Positions 1 through 11,814 are shown, numbered from the stretch's first letter. The stretch is 64,000 nucleotides of DNA from Punica granatum (GCF_007655135.1 NC_045129.1:28955122-29019121); one strand, 5' to 3'. Numbers and translations are program-made. Notes: generated by a model from the sequence alone, not told the origin.

Positions 1-1748
1 AGTTATCGCAAGCACCGCCTCACACTAGAACAAACACAAACAAAATTAACTAATCGGTTCAGACTTGAATTTGTTTAATCTAGTACTCTTTTTCAACCAA
101 AGATTACTTCTTTGCAACGATGGTTGAAAACATAAATAAAATGTCTGCATAACTAGGAGCTTAAAACCTAAAAGAGAGTGGAAACAAGAACACATCAATA
201 TGTCCTATCAAAGGTAGCAATGGTTCAAATCTGTAACAGGTGGAAGATATTCACTCTGGAGTTTACAGAAACAAATCATCACGAATAGAAATGGTTAATA
301 AATCTAACCCCAAATAAAGCCAATGAATCGACAATCGCCTTGGATGGTTTCCCTTGTACTGCAATAAGAAAAAGTTCGTCATTTATTTCTCTAAAAAATA
401 GAATTACAGATATTTTCACAAAAGAATTGGCCCCTCCAAGATGGAGGAAAGAAGCAAATAAGCATATAGTAAGCTAGAGTAACTTACCAAAAATTAGTGG
501 CAGAATAATGAGACAAATAAGAGACGCCATGCTAACCAGAAAGGAGCAGCCCAAAGCATGCACCCAAAGAGCTACCAAAAGAACATATTCAAATGAGGAG
601 ACTGACGTCATAAATCACCCAGCAAAAGAAAAAGGCTACGGGAATTTAAGCTTGTCTTTCAACATGATAACTTCAAAGACCATCTCACATATATTAACCA
701 AGCTAAACCAGGCAGCAGCGTCTTAAGAATAATTTGCCCCCGTTGGTTCGGTCACTATATTCCTGTTTTTAGATTTTAAGAAATATTGAAACATATCACT
801 AACCAAAGGAAAGTAGGGCCTAGCTTTTATTCCTCCAACATGTCCATCCGCAACTACAATACTGTTACCAAGTTCTTACTTCAATAACAGAAACTATTGA
901 CGTCACTTTGCAAAATTCAATTGAACTAAGCAAATGCAACATCAACCTAATTCAAAGGCATGTAAACTCAGTTTAATTGAAATTAGATGTGTGAGATAGA
1001 TTTGACCATTTTCAAGCAAATATTGAAAGAAACACACATAGAAAGTTGAGTGGTAGTTAAATGACAATCACCAACTTGATGTTCTTGTTAAATCATTCTC
1101 AAAGATGTACTAGATAGCGGTCCAATTTCAATAAGTAATAACAATGGGAAAATCTATAATACCCACTGAGATAAAATCATTTGATTTAACTATAATCCTA
1201 CAAGGTCTAGCGCTATCATCATATGGAAAGTGCATTATGTATTTCATATCAGATAACCTCCAAATTTATCCTCAAGAAACAATTTATCTGAAATGAACAT
1301 CATGCACAATGTACCTCCAAATTCGAGACTCATTTGTACACTAGCACATAAAAAAAAGGACCATAAGAATCATATGTGACAAGAATATCATGCTGATGCT
1401 CAATTTGACCAATCAATTACCTAACTTGGGGAGATCAGAATCACCAGAATGATGCAGCCGACCGACATGCTCGTGGTCATGGCCCCCATCATGGCTATGG
1501 TGGTGCCCATGATGAGAGTCGAATCCATACAGCTTCAGATCCTCCTCCTCAGCCAATTCTTCTGGCAGCTTCTGTTGTGCTACCTCATGCACGTGATGGT
1601 CATGATCATGTGAACAGTGATGATGGTGATGGTGATGGGCGTCCTCATGACCCAAACTCAGATCCAAACATAATAAGAAGATAAATGCAAGTAATTGAAA
1701 TCTTTGTGTCTGCTGCTGCCGCCCATGATGGCCCATCTTGTTCATCAT
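1..1748 (-). CDS. IAR1: IAR1-like ZIP-family zinc transporter, 5' exons, cut by the window edge
   Basis: Predicted metal transporter of the endomembrane system; in Arabidopsis, IAR1 affects sensitivity to auxin-amino-acid conjugates. Seen: coding exon 1 is 1421-1748, exon 2 is 488-571, exon 3 is 309-358, and exon 4 may start at 24 and run off the window. Exon 1 encodes a signal-like hydrophobic stretch (LLAFIFLLCLDL) and then very His-rich luminal runs with seven consecutive His and HSHDGGHDHEH. Exon 2 supplies the first conserved membrane helix (ALGCSFLVSMASLICLIILP). Exon 3 supplies QGKPSKAIVDSLALFG. Splice signals are GTAATT (exon 1 donor), GTAAGT (exon 2) and GTTAGA (exon 3), all with AG acceptors, and the phases agree (1, 1, 0). 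The start is uncertain: an in-frame ATG also lies at 1817, 23 codons upstream; the cluster at 1748/1736 sits closer to the signal peptide. Exon 4 is weak because its eight codons match the family poorly. Confidence 0.85.
309..358 (-). CDS. IAR1: IAR1-like coding exon 3
   Basis: A 50-bp exon after a good acceptor (TTATTGCAG), ending at a GTTAGA donor. It encodes QGKPSKAIVDSLALFG, the cytosolic loop and start of the second helix typical of IAR1 proteins. The exon returns the frame to phase 0. Confidence 0.85.
488..571 (-). CDS. IAR1: IAR1-like coding exon 2 (membrane helix)
   Basis: An 84-bp exon with an AG acceptor at 573-572 and a GTAAGT donor beginning at 487. It reads LWVHALGCSFLVSMASL and then ICLIILPLIF, the first conserved transmembrane segment of IAR1/KE4-type ZIP proteins. 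It enters and leaves in phase 1. There is no ATG, so it is easy to miss by ORF calling. Confidence 0.88.
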
Positions 1749-1833
1749 ATTCTTCTTCTTCTTCCTTCTCTGTGAAATAGGACCAACTACTGTTGAGCCA
1801 GGTATTGAGTTCAGCATGATCTTGGAAGAGCTT

Positions 1834-1938
1834 TCAAGAGGGCCGGCGCTTGCAGGTCCCTTCGATCGTCATTACACAGACTGCGGCGAAGAACAGCACG
1901 ATAATGGCGATTATGACTCCGAATGTTACTACCCCCAT
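1834..1938 (-). CDS. 34-residue hydrophobic upstream ORF in the IAR1 leader
   Basis: A complete ATG-to-TGA ORF lies on the same strand as IAR1. Its stop is 85 nt before the ATG at 1748 and 16 nt before the ATG at 1817. The peptide starts MGVVTFGVIIAIIVLFFAAV, a single membrane helix, and ends in a short basic tail (CKRRPS). I do not recognise it. It would sit in the same exon as the IAR1 start if the acceptor at 1961-1960 is used. It could be a regulatory uORF or an independent membrane micropeptide. Translation is inferred only. Confidence 0.45.
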   Translation of the reverse strand: MGVVTFGVIIAIIVLFFAAVCVMTIEGTCKRRPS

Positions 1939-1959
1939 ACCTCCTCAGTTGCAGCAGAT

Positions 1960-2460
1960 CTAAAAACCACCATCAGTGAGCCCATTTGCAGGAACCACAC
2001 CTTTGTTCTATTTAAGCAGTTACCCAGTAATGAGCAATACAGAGGGCGATTTGTCTACTTGTAAGGGTAACAAAATCAGGGCAAGCAGATAGGCATTGCA
2101 AGTAGAATTACACTGATATAGGCAAAAAACTAACTATGTGGGTTTCATAAAAATTAAAAAAATTTACCCTCGGCAATAATTTTTTTTCCCAAAAATCGTG
2201 CAATAGAGAATCATCCCAACTGAAGACAAGAAGGGAAAAGAAAGACGATTAAATACCGAAGAGGATGCAGAACCCCCAAAAGAGGGATCACGCGCTGACC
2301 CACGGAGACATTGTCAATAACAGCTTCACCTTATTCCACTCGCGGACTCACACTGCACTCTCCGCCAGTTTGGAGCCCCACCCAATTTGTGTGCTTTTCG
2401 CCGGAGCAGCTAGAAGAAGAGTTCGAGTGTTCTCTGTCGTTTTGTCGATAAGGTAAAAGT
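1960..2460 (-). promoter_or_regulatory. Probable IAR1 5' UTR intron and leader/promoter region
   Basis: On the minus strand a plausible donor (CTTCG|GTATTTAA, exon end 2257) and a plausible acceptor (TTTTTAG, ending at 1960) would define a roughly 300-bp leader intron. The sequence from 2258 to about 2460 would then be 5' UTR or proximal promoter. No clear TATA box was found. Inference from splice signals only. Confidence 0.35.
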
Positions 2461-2461
2461 A

Positions 2462-2941
2462 ATATGCAAGGCAAAGGTGTGCCCTTTATTTTGGAGAGTA
2501 GCGGCAGATAACGGCAGGGGTGGCAATTCGTGTCGTGCCGTGCTTATACGTATCGTATCTAAACGGATTCGTGTCATCAAAGTCATATTAAACGGGTCAG
2601 GTTTTGAAAACTCATACACGATACGTTTATATCCGTGTCAACCCGTTTAGACACGTTTAAACCCGTTTATCGAAACGTGTCATAATAGGTACACGTATAT
2701 GCAAAGCAAAGGTGTGCCCTTTATTTTGGAGAGTAGCAGTAGCGGTGGCAATTCGTGTTGTGTCGTGTTTATACGTGTCGTGTCTAAACGGATTCGTGTC
2801 ATCAAAGTCATAACCCATATACGCGCGATTATTAAACGGGTCAGGTTTTGGAAACTCATACACGACACGTTTATATCCGTGTCAACCCGTTTAGACACGT
2901 TTAAACCCGTTTATCGAAACGTGTCATAATAGGTACATGTA
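2462..2941. repeat. Tandem duplication, about 235 bp x 2, of flank plus hAT 5' end
   Basis: Units 2462-2696 and 2697-2941 both begin with an ATATGCAA-type start and share the flanking text GTGCCCTTTATTTTGGAG. Both then continue into the GTGGCAATTCG terminal sequence and the Acgttt/CCCGTTTA-rich subterminal repeats. Because the repeat includes host flank, it looks like a duplication made after the element inserted. Confidence 0.75.
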
Positions 2942-3773
2942 TACACAATGCGATTATAAACGTTATCCAGACACGTTAACACAACTTATTTATCCGATCA
3001 ACTCAGTTACCCGGAGACATTAACACAACATGTTTATCCAATTAACTCGTTTACCCAAACACGTTAACACGACATGTTTACACGTTAACACGGAGATTGA
3101 GATGAATGGGAGGGGGATGTGGAAGGGGAAGAGGTGGGAGCCGCATTCGGGGGAGGCAGCGACGGCGAGGATGAGATTGAGCCATGAGGCGCATTGGCTG
3201 GAGCGGGAGCCAGTGAAGCGGTGGGCTTTGAAGGGGAGATGGTGGGAGTGGAGCCGGCGATGAGCTTGGGAGCAGGGGAGGGCGAGATCTGAGACGAATC
3301 TGCGGACAATGTGAGGTGCACAGAGAGGAGAGCAATGAGAGCGAAGAAGTAAAAATTCGCCATTGATGGATGAGAAGAAGGAAATCAAATTGTAGATGAG
3401 ATCCGAGGGAAGGTAGTAGAGAAGTAGAAGTAGAAGTAGAAGTGCGGTTATGCTGTGTTGGATTATATGAAAAAAAGGAAAGGAAATTAGGTTAGGGACT
3501 TATGAAGTTATAATTACATAAGGATATTTTGGTAAATCCAAATATATAAACGAGTTAATGGGTTACATGATTATAGTAACACGATTAAACATGTCTAAAT
3601 AAACAGGTTTAATTATGTATAATCGGGTTACACGGATTCAACCTGATAAGACACGCTTATTAACCGTGTTTAAACGGGTTGGACCCGTTTAAATTGATTA
3701 TCAAAAATGTCCAACCCAAACCCGTTTAACTCCGTATTGTGTTATCGTGTCGTGTGAAATATTGCCAGCCCTA
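2740..3773 (-). mobile_element. Non-autonomous hAT element carrying a captured gene (Pack-type)
   Basis: Terminal inverted repeats are TAGCGGTGGCAAT and, read from the other end, TAGGGCTGGCAAT (11 of 13 match). Perfect 8-bp target duplications AGTAGCAG lie at 2732-2739 and 3774-3781. TIR sequence and 8-bp duplication fit the hAT superfamily. Both subterminal regions are built from short variants of ACGTTTA/CCCGTTTA/CGTGTC, as hAT transposase-binding regions often are. No transposase. The middle (about 3094-3480) differs in composition and carries the gene fragment annotated separately. Confidence 0.85.
3085..3363 (-). pseudogene. Captured, 3'-truncated arabinogalactan-protein-like gene inside the hAT element
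   Basis: The 92-residue ORF begins with a typical secretory signal (MANFYFFALIALLSVHLTLS, then A-D). A Pro/Ala/Ser/Thr-rich body follows with SPSPAP, SLAPAPANAP and SLPPPNAAP, like classical arabinogalactan proteins whose prolines are hydroxylated and glycosylated. The usual C-terminal hydrophobic GPI-anchor signal is missing. The stop codon (TAA, 3085-3087) falls in the element's own ACGTTAACAC repeat, so the end is a fusion junction near 3093. About 100 bp upstream of the ATG looks like a gene leader. Expression is unknown; it could also be a captured cDNA-like fragment. Confidence 0.6.
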
Positions 3774-3848
3774 AGTAGCAGTCTAAGGAGTAAGCGGAAT
3801 CGCAGCAAGGTTTTGATTTGCTTCGGTTTGGTTTTGTTTTGTTTAAAA

Positions 3849-4208
3849 GGACAAATATCCTTCAACCCCCTAAACTATGACAAGGGATGGTTTGCCCCTT
3901 GAACTTTCTTTTTAGGAACATTTGCCCCGGAATTGTGGTCGAGGGCGAATGATGAGCACGGATTTTTCATATTCAAAGGTCAAAGGGAGGCACTAGTGGC
4001 TGCAAAGTCACGTCACCTTTGCTCCTTTTTTGTGTCCGATTTCTATAATTTGTAATTTTTTTAGCATTTTCTGTTAACTTTGATAGTAAATTAAACATGA
4101 AGGATATGCTTGCCTTCCCATTACAGTTCGGGGGCAAATGTTCCAAAAAAAAAGCTTAAGGGGCAAATCTTCACTCACCTGATAACATATGAGGTAAAAG
4201 GTAATTTT
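3849..4208. mobile_element. MITE/foldback-like element with long imperfect inverted repeats
   Basis: The left arm (AAATATCCTTCAACCCCCTA, then TTTGCCCCTTGAAC and GGAACATTTGCCCC) is repeated inverted at the right end. Read from the right end the arm shows ATTACCTTTTACC, TTTGCCCCTTAAGC and GGAACATTTGCCCC. Arms are about 100 bp, interior about 150 bp, no coding capacity. No clear target duplication. Confidence 0.6.
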
Positions 4209-5610
4209 TTTTCTTATTACAATTAAATTTTGGTTGAATAGCATTATGCATCCTAACATTTTGATATTTTCTCAATTTTATCCCAACCTTTATTTTTTTT
4301 CTGAGATATCGTAATGTTTAGGGTTCAGTTTCAAATCTATCACATTGTTATTTTTTCATCCATTTTTTTTATCGAGAATCTGACGTGCACGTTAATATGT
4401 ATAACTATGCTGACGTGAAGAGTGTGTGTACCCTAATACAAGATAAAAATAACACCATGTATCCCAAATCTTTTGATACTTTTTCAATTTTATCCAACTT
4501 TTTGATATTTTTCAATTATATCCCAATAGCAGTACTAACCAAGTACTAACCAAGGTTCAGCTAGTAACTGCGTCCGCGAATCAGCTGTCCCAACAGATAT
4601 GTTCAAACAGCTGAACCTGTTCGAAACTCTCAAATTTTCAAAATAAAATTGCATTTTCGTTATTGAACTGTCAATATTTACAAAACGACACTTGACTCCC
4701 ATTTTCCTATAAATAAATGGTCATTTTCAGAATTAAGGACTTTTAGTCATTCTCGTGTGTTGAGAGTCTGCCAAGTCACAGGCCTGAAATTCCTAAATTA
4801 AGCCTAGGTCTCCCATAATTAGTAAGGATAAGCCCGATTAAGCCCTGATTAGCTGATTAGAGCCCGGTTTCCCAAATATTAGTGGAAGAGCAAGGTAAAA
4901 CTCTCGATACCAGAGGCTGGTCAACCTCAAATCGGATTTGGGTCGAATCAATCCTCTTCTTTGATTATTTTTTCCCAATTATGCAAATATCTCTTAAAAT
5001 CGAGATTTTCGGTTACTTTTATGGTGATGTCAGCGCCTCATTTTGATCCATTGGTGCTCGATGACCATCAAGAAGGACCCAACTACATTCCCCATATATT
5101 GAGGAAGTCATCTTTGACTATTGATCGATACATTTGCTACTTTTGAAATCGGAGCATTTCGTTTATTTAACTCCAATTTCAACTTTCAAAGAAAAAAGAA
5201 GAAGAAAGAAAAAAGAAAAAAAAACTCTACGAACATTTTCAAGTTTTATGGGCGCCAATTTCGATTTTCAAAGGACTAAAATTATTTTTCTACATAATCT
5301 TGATCTTTGTATTTTTCTGAACACGACGGTGGTGTGGAATATTTTTTGGATATCTGATTGTAAAGATAAGAATTTTGGAATCAATCGATCAAGTACGATT
5401 GACGCGTATCAGATGGTTCGATATTGATTTTTATCAAGATTCGATCTCTACTGACGTAAATTTGATTTTTCATAGAGCCAATTATCTTTTGAATTTTTCA
5501 ATTTCAAATATCCATTCGTAAAATTTTGACGGACACCGAGAAATTGAATTTTGCCTAAAAAACGCTCGTATGAATAAATCGATAAAAAAAAAGAGAAAAG
5601 AAAAAATAAC
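4209..5610. other. Intergenic AT-rich sequence without recognised genes
   Basis: Contains short repeats of TTTTTCAATTTTATCC-like text (4265-4530) and a plain unique stretch. The ORFs here are short, lysine- or phenylalanine-rich and unconvincing. Nothing else was recognised. Confidence 0.4.
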
Positions 5611-6599
5611 AATATATATAAATGCATGGCAGAGGGGTCAACCAAACATCCAAGTGGGCCGACCCTCCTTGCTACCTTCTCTCCCCTCTTCTTTTGCTTC
5701 TTTCTTTCTCTTTTCTTTTCTTTTCTTCTTCTTCCTTTGCAATTTGCCTGCACCACTATTTTCAATCCCAACGCCAACCTTGCAGCTCGATTCTCTGCCA
5801 TCTCTATCCCATCCTCTTCATCTTCCATCATCACGCAATAATCTCCATCACTCATTCCCCATAAACTGGCTTCCCTTCTCATTCTCTCACTCTCTTTCTT
5901 GGCTCTCTCACAACTGTTCCCAAGAGCTGTAGAAGCAATATTACGTCTCCATCACATTCTTCATCATCATCTCTGCTTCTTGCTAGCTCTTTCTCGCTCT
6001 CTTTCTCTTTCTCATTCTATTGGGCTAAAGAAAAAACATACAACAGCTTCTTCCCTCCATTTCCTTTATGTTCTCTCTCTCTCTTTTTCTTGAGCAAAGC
6101 ACATACAGAAAATAGGAGACAGCAACTTACACCTTCATTTCGACCTATGCTTCTCACTATCACCAGCCTTTAGTCGCTCCATCACAGCCTGCTCACTCTT
6201 TCACCTTCATCTCAGCCATCCTCCTTCTTCATTATTGTCCTCATCGTTGCCAATACCACCATCACCTCCATCTTCTGCCTATCACTAGCAGACTCTTTCT
6301 TCTCCTTCTCCCTCTCCTTACTCTCTGTTCCTTCTTGACCGTCAGCTCCCTCCATCACCATCCCTTTCCATCACCATCCCTTTTCATCATCCTCTTCAAC
6401 AAACTTCATTATCTTGTCATCTCTTTCTTCTTTCTCTCTCTCTCGGCTCAGTCTTATTTCCTCCTCTCTCTCTCTCTCGGCTCCCTCATTAGCCTTCATC
6501 ATCTTCTTCATCTCCATCATCATTTTCACATCCCCATTCATAAGCATCTTCTGCCATCTCCTCCTCAATCATTACCGTCAGCTCCATCCTCATCATTCT
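5611..6599 (+). promoter_or_regulatory. TATA-like box followed by a 1-kb pyrimidine-rich tract
   Basis: A TATATATAAATG motif near 5613 is followed by almost 1 kb of C/T-rich plus-strand sequence (CTCTC, TTCTT and CATCAT runs). This strand asymmetry resembles a plant 5' leader. The tract ends exactly at the 5' LTR of element A (6600). It may be the leader of a gene or older element disrupted by that insertion, or simple low-complexity DNA. No convincing coding exon was seen. Confidence 0.3.
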
Positions 6600-8143
6600 T
6601 GTCAACACCCCATTATGGTCCACCGGCTCTAGAAGGGACCATCAGCAGCCACCCTGACCACGACCAGACAAACAGAGCAGAAGAAGGCCCAGTGGAAGCC
6701 CGGGATTCACAGTCGGGTCAGCGAGGGCGAACATACATTCACGGGGCATGGACTATAAAAGAGAAGCAAGGGACACCAAAAAGGTCACTACAAGGAACCG
6801 GAGAAGCCGGCAAGCAGCAGACATCGGTGTGACAAAAAGCCGGCAATGAAGCATTATTCAAAGCCAGATCGCCGGAGTATCAGAAGATGTCTAATATGGG
6901 GTTCCAAAAATACCTCATGATGCTAAAATGACCAATGTCATCTCCCTGTGCATTTCGAAAATCATCTGCGACTCCCATACCACAGGCAAATCGGCTGCAT
7001 CCGAAAACATGCTTGGCCACACCTAAGGGTCACCAGGACCAGGTAACAGGTTTCAGACTATTTTTCGGAAATCATTATGACTAGGGAAAACGAGACCCTT
7101 TTCTACAAAAAACCATAGCCGAAGACCTTTTTAACGAATTGTCAATGCACGAAATATGCGCCAATCAATCCCAGGGACCTCAAAGGCTAGGGAAATAAAC
7201 CCTAATCGCACTGCACGAGCCATTTAGGTTTTTCGAGTGCCGTTCATACAGAAAAATGGCCCCTTTCAGGTGGAATCTCGCACCTTGAGCTTATTCTGGA
7301 AAAAGTTAATGTCAGAGCTCTGCACCACCCAATCCCAACAACCCCCAAAGCCTGGGAAATCATTTCGGCCAAACTGCACAACTCACCAAGGTCTCTTGAG
7401 TAGCGTTAAAGTTGTCTCAAACATCCCCCGGCAAACTTTCGAGGCTCGTTTGCAACAAACGGAGAACAAAGTGATCTTCTGACACATTAGAACACTCGTG
7501 AAACACTAAGAAAGCTCCGATTGTATATTCCCAAGATGTATCGGGTTCCCGATCTTCAACCAAGGCCGACGAGTCAACTGTTCCGCCAAAAGCACGAAAC
7601 ACGCCAATACGAGCAGTACAACACACAGAGTCATAAATAGGCGACAAAAATAGTTAACTTCGTTCCGATCACCCAAACTAAGCGAAACTGACTACCGAAC
7701 CTCTAGGCCACACGAGCATTCATTTAAGCAAAGCATAGTAATATTAGGCTCATTAGGATCGTCTTTGCGTGCGCATCGACAATTCGTCGTTCATGGGAGC
7801 CACGAAGCTCAAACGCGCAACTAATCGAGACCCAAGCTTCCCCGACTATTCTCCAAGCAAAAGTAGGGCCCACAGCTCAGCCCCCAAACCACGGCTCAGC
7901 CCTCCAAGCCCCAGCTCTCCCCATGGTCGGTTGGAGCCAACTCAAGCTCCTCCGCAAATTCAAAATATCTCTTACACACTTTCCATCCACCCTTCCATCC
8001 ATCATCTCCCTATCAACTTTCCATGACTTTTCCTACACTCAACAAAACACTTTCCCTACCCTAATCACCTCAAGAGCAAAGGCCCCTCTCTAATCTCCCT
8101 CTAATCACACTTTACTTTCACTAATTGCACCATTAAGCTTACC

Positions 8144-8150
8144 TATATAT
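8144..8150 (+). promoter_or_regulatory. LTR TATA box, element A 5' LTR
   Basis: TATATAT in the context TTACCTATATATGCCC. The same motif occurs at the equivalent place in the 3' LTR (23467-23473). Likely core promoter separating U3 from R. Confidence 0.5.
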
Positions 8151-11100
8151 GCCCTAAGCATCCTTAAGTTAATCACTTCTTGCCTTCCGTTCTCTCTCAA
8201 GCAAATTTCTCTCTAAAATCCTCTCAAGCAGCTCCCATCTTCCCTGGACGTCCAACCCTTTACCCAGCCCAAATCAAGGCTAAAATTGCCGGAAAACTCA
8301 ACCGTTTTTCGGTAACCACCCGCCCGACCTTCCCAAGCCTCAAACAAAACACATACCCCCCATATATCCACCCTCCCGAGTCCATTTCCAGACTTCGTTT
8401 CATCGTTTGAAGCCAGCAACCGCCCATTCCAGAGTTGAGCAGAATCGGGTTCCTAAGGGTTTTTCCCGAATTCCCTGGCTTTTCTTTCCTCTACGATTTA
8501 GGTAAGTCGTGCCAACATCCCTCGAAGGGTCACCCACGACCTTCACTCTCCCCGTGACAAGGAAGTCACGGCCCGAGAGCCTAGCAACCTTGCACAACCG
8601 CCCTTTCCCTTCACTTTCTTTCTCGAGTCCTTATACACTCTCACCCGGTTTTCTCTCTTGATTCCGGGTTAACACAAGGTTTCGTTCTCTACGAGCCATA
8701 CACAGTTGCGTTCTAGAATTCCTTGGGAGTTCAAAACATCCGTTGAGGAAGCCGCCACCGAGCCATGGTGCAAGCCAAGTTCTACCCCGATGCCTTCCTT
8801 ACTCTTCTCGGGTCAACTTTGTCCAGCCAGGTCACCCGACTTTTCGACCCTTCACCAACTCTTTCCTCGCATCCTGAGGCTAGGTATAATACTCCTACGA
8901 CTTAGAGAAGTAGGCCTCTTAGCTTCCTACGCTTGTGAGGTGATAAGGCGGTCCTTGACCGAATGCATGCATTATTATCATTTAATGCGTTGTATCTCGT
9001 TCATTTTGTTCATATGATGCCGTAATATACGTATCATGGCTGGAAATGATGGAAGTCGATGTAGAAGAGGCCACCATGGCTCGATTAAGCCATGGAGAAC
9101 TCACGACTAGGTCCCATGGGAGGGAGTTGTGGGCTTACTTGGCTCATCCGAGGCCAAAAGGGCCTCTCCTTCCCCAAAATTAGTTGTTTTCCTACGTTTT
9201 ACATTTTCATCGTTGTATTGCACACTAGCATGATAGGAAGTAAGTGTTTTCAGAGTCGAGGAGCTCGTCACGGCCCGGGATAGCCGAAGGAAGCTTTGGG
9301 CTCTCTCCCAAAGGAAGAGGCCGAGAGTCCTTGTGGCTTGCCCGAGCCTCAAACGGGCTTCTCTCCCTCAAGACAAGTTGGCTCCCGTGTTTTTACGTCT
9401 TTGTCTTTGCATGAGTCGGTGCCATTTTATCGATTCCATTAAATATTTTGTTTGTGAGTGTTTACATATTTGCATGTGTTTTCTGAGAGCATAGCGACAC
9501 CGATTGCGTAAATGAGTGTTGTTGTCGTGTTTGATGTTTTGATGCACGCGAGAAATGATTAAAACCAGAATGAGGAAACCGCTGAGACCTTAAACGGGTC
9601 AAGGAGCCTCTCGGCCATCCCTCAAGAGGAGTGGCTGAGAGCCCCTTGACATGTTTCGGGTCATAGGAGGCCTCCTACTTTCAGTTTAATGGTCGGTGCT
9701 TGGATTGATTGTAATCGCATTTTCCGTTTTGTCACTAATCACACAGATAAATGGCATGTTAAGCCGTTTGTTTAAGTAATACGTATGGATTTGGATATCA
9801 GCGACTATTTCGAACCCATGAGGGTCCAAGAGCACATCGGTCGTCATCGACCAGGTGCTCTTGGCCTTCAAGGACCCGTTTCGGCCCTCGGGTCACGAAT
9901 CGATTCCATTAATCTGTAATATTCAAGGCTCAAGGCCATAATCATTAATAATTCCACATTCGGAAAAATGGAACATATCATTCGGCTGGGCAACCTCTCG
10001 GCCTAAATAAACTTATAATTGCGTCAACGGATCATGAACTGTCGGAAATGCCCTTTTAAAAATCACAATTTGAAAAGCACCGAGACACATAACATATGTA
10101 GCATGGGCATCTATGGAACGCTAGTGCGTCTTGACTCGAATTTGAGCCCGATTTGAGGCGGCTCAAGTCGAGGTGTATGAGTCTTCCTTAGACCACTCCC
10201 AGGTGGAACGACCGTTTTCTCGGTCCTTTCAGGGTCGACAAGATCCCGATAGGCCCCCAAGGGATCGGTCGGCACCGACTTGTCACGTGATCTCAATTTT
10301 GCACGAGCTCTTTACACAATTTATAGTTCAAGGGAATAATCGTCATTTCGTGAATTGTCGATGTGCGCAACCGAATTTTAATCTCGTCGGGGCACGCATG
10401 CGCGCGCCTAAATGCAACGCGGCTTGGGAGTGTCCACCATCCCAGGGATGCGCGACGGACGCACGTGAGAATGAGTCGCCACTACCTGTTTACAACCCGA
10501 AGGTCGAGGGCCGGTGAGTTGCCCGGGTCTAAGGGTATGGGATATACCTAGTATGCTAAGGCAATGGTCTGTACGGAACCGGAAATTCCGAATTCGGGGG
10601 TTCTATTACGTATGGGCCTATATCCCATACGCTCTTTCGGTACTCTAACTTGCTAGGCTTGCCATTTTATTTATTTACCGCATGATTTAGGGTTACATTT
10701 GACTCGCTCGTTTTGACATCGTAAATTCGAAGAAAGCCTCGTACCGTCCACTGTCCGACCGGAATTATTACATGAATAAATATACAACATAAATCCGTAT
10801 CTCAAATAAAAGACAAATTACAATGATTGAATCCCGATCGGTTTGCGTTCGGCCATTATTTCACTCATGCTCACCGTATGGTTTGGAAAAGACCGAAAAT
10901 TAAATTAAATGCGCACTCGGTGTATGGGGGCATTGGACCCGTGATCGATGGTTAGAGGCGTTGGACCCTATGTAAATCGTGTCCTAAAGGATCGAGCTCG
11001 ATCCGCATAACAAATAAGTGCAAAAATGTAACAAACAAGCTCAAATAAATAAGCAATGGGGTTTTGTTATCGCCGAATTTACGTGAATTAACTGATTATT

Positions 11101-11814
11101 AACCAAGGTATCTTAGCATACGAATTCTACCTTAAAACAAACAAAAGGAGTGATAGATAGGGCATGTAGCATTCGGCATCATTTTAACGGACCCGACAGA
11201 CATGATGTCCATAGTCAAGTCTCGAATGTGTGGGTTATTTTTAAATTATTATGTATCGTGACAATGTGGATTTTACAGATTAAGAGTATTTTTACCTGAA
11301 ACCCAAAACCTAACCCTCTATTTGACTATTGCCCATGTTTGATTTAAGCTGAATTTGAGATTAATCTGTTTTTCCATGTTTTAAGCCGTTCTAAATACAA
11401 ACCTATACTAGAGTGACGGCAGGACAAGAACCGATAGTCATCCCCCTTGAATCGAAAAATATGTGTGTGTAGCACGTATCTCAATGCTTTTGAAATTGTG
11501 AATTTAAAAAGGGAGTGACTAACAGTTATTGAACTGTTGATGCGATTACAGATTATTAATCGGTTCGTACAATTCATTTAAAAGAGTCAAGTGATTTAAT
11601 TTAGCCAAATTTAACGTACCGATTATCCCGTATGTAGAATTTTAGGTTAATTAGAAATTTTCGAGTCGTCGAGATAGCCATTAGTTGATCGCCTGATAAA
11701 CTCTAATTTCCGACATTGTCACGTTGTATACATATAATTACAAAAATAAAATATTTAAATGGGGCACATACATTTTCGGTTGGTGATCCAAGTAGGAAAG
11801 GGTCGGATATTTTT

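Noticed and set aside
1738..2064. 108-codon plus-strand ORF over the IAR1 leader
   Set aside because: Antisense shadow of the IAR1 first exon and uORF.
5448..5932. Lysine-rich minus ORF and Ser/Phe/Leu-rich plus ORFs
   Set aside because: Low-complexity translations of the pyrimidine-rich tract.
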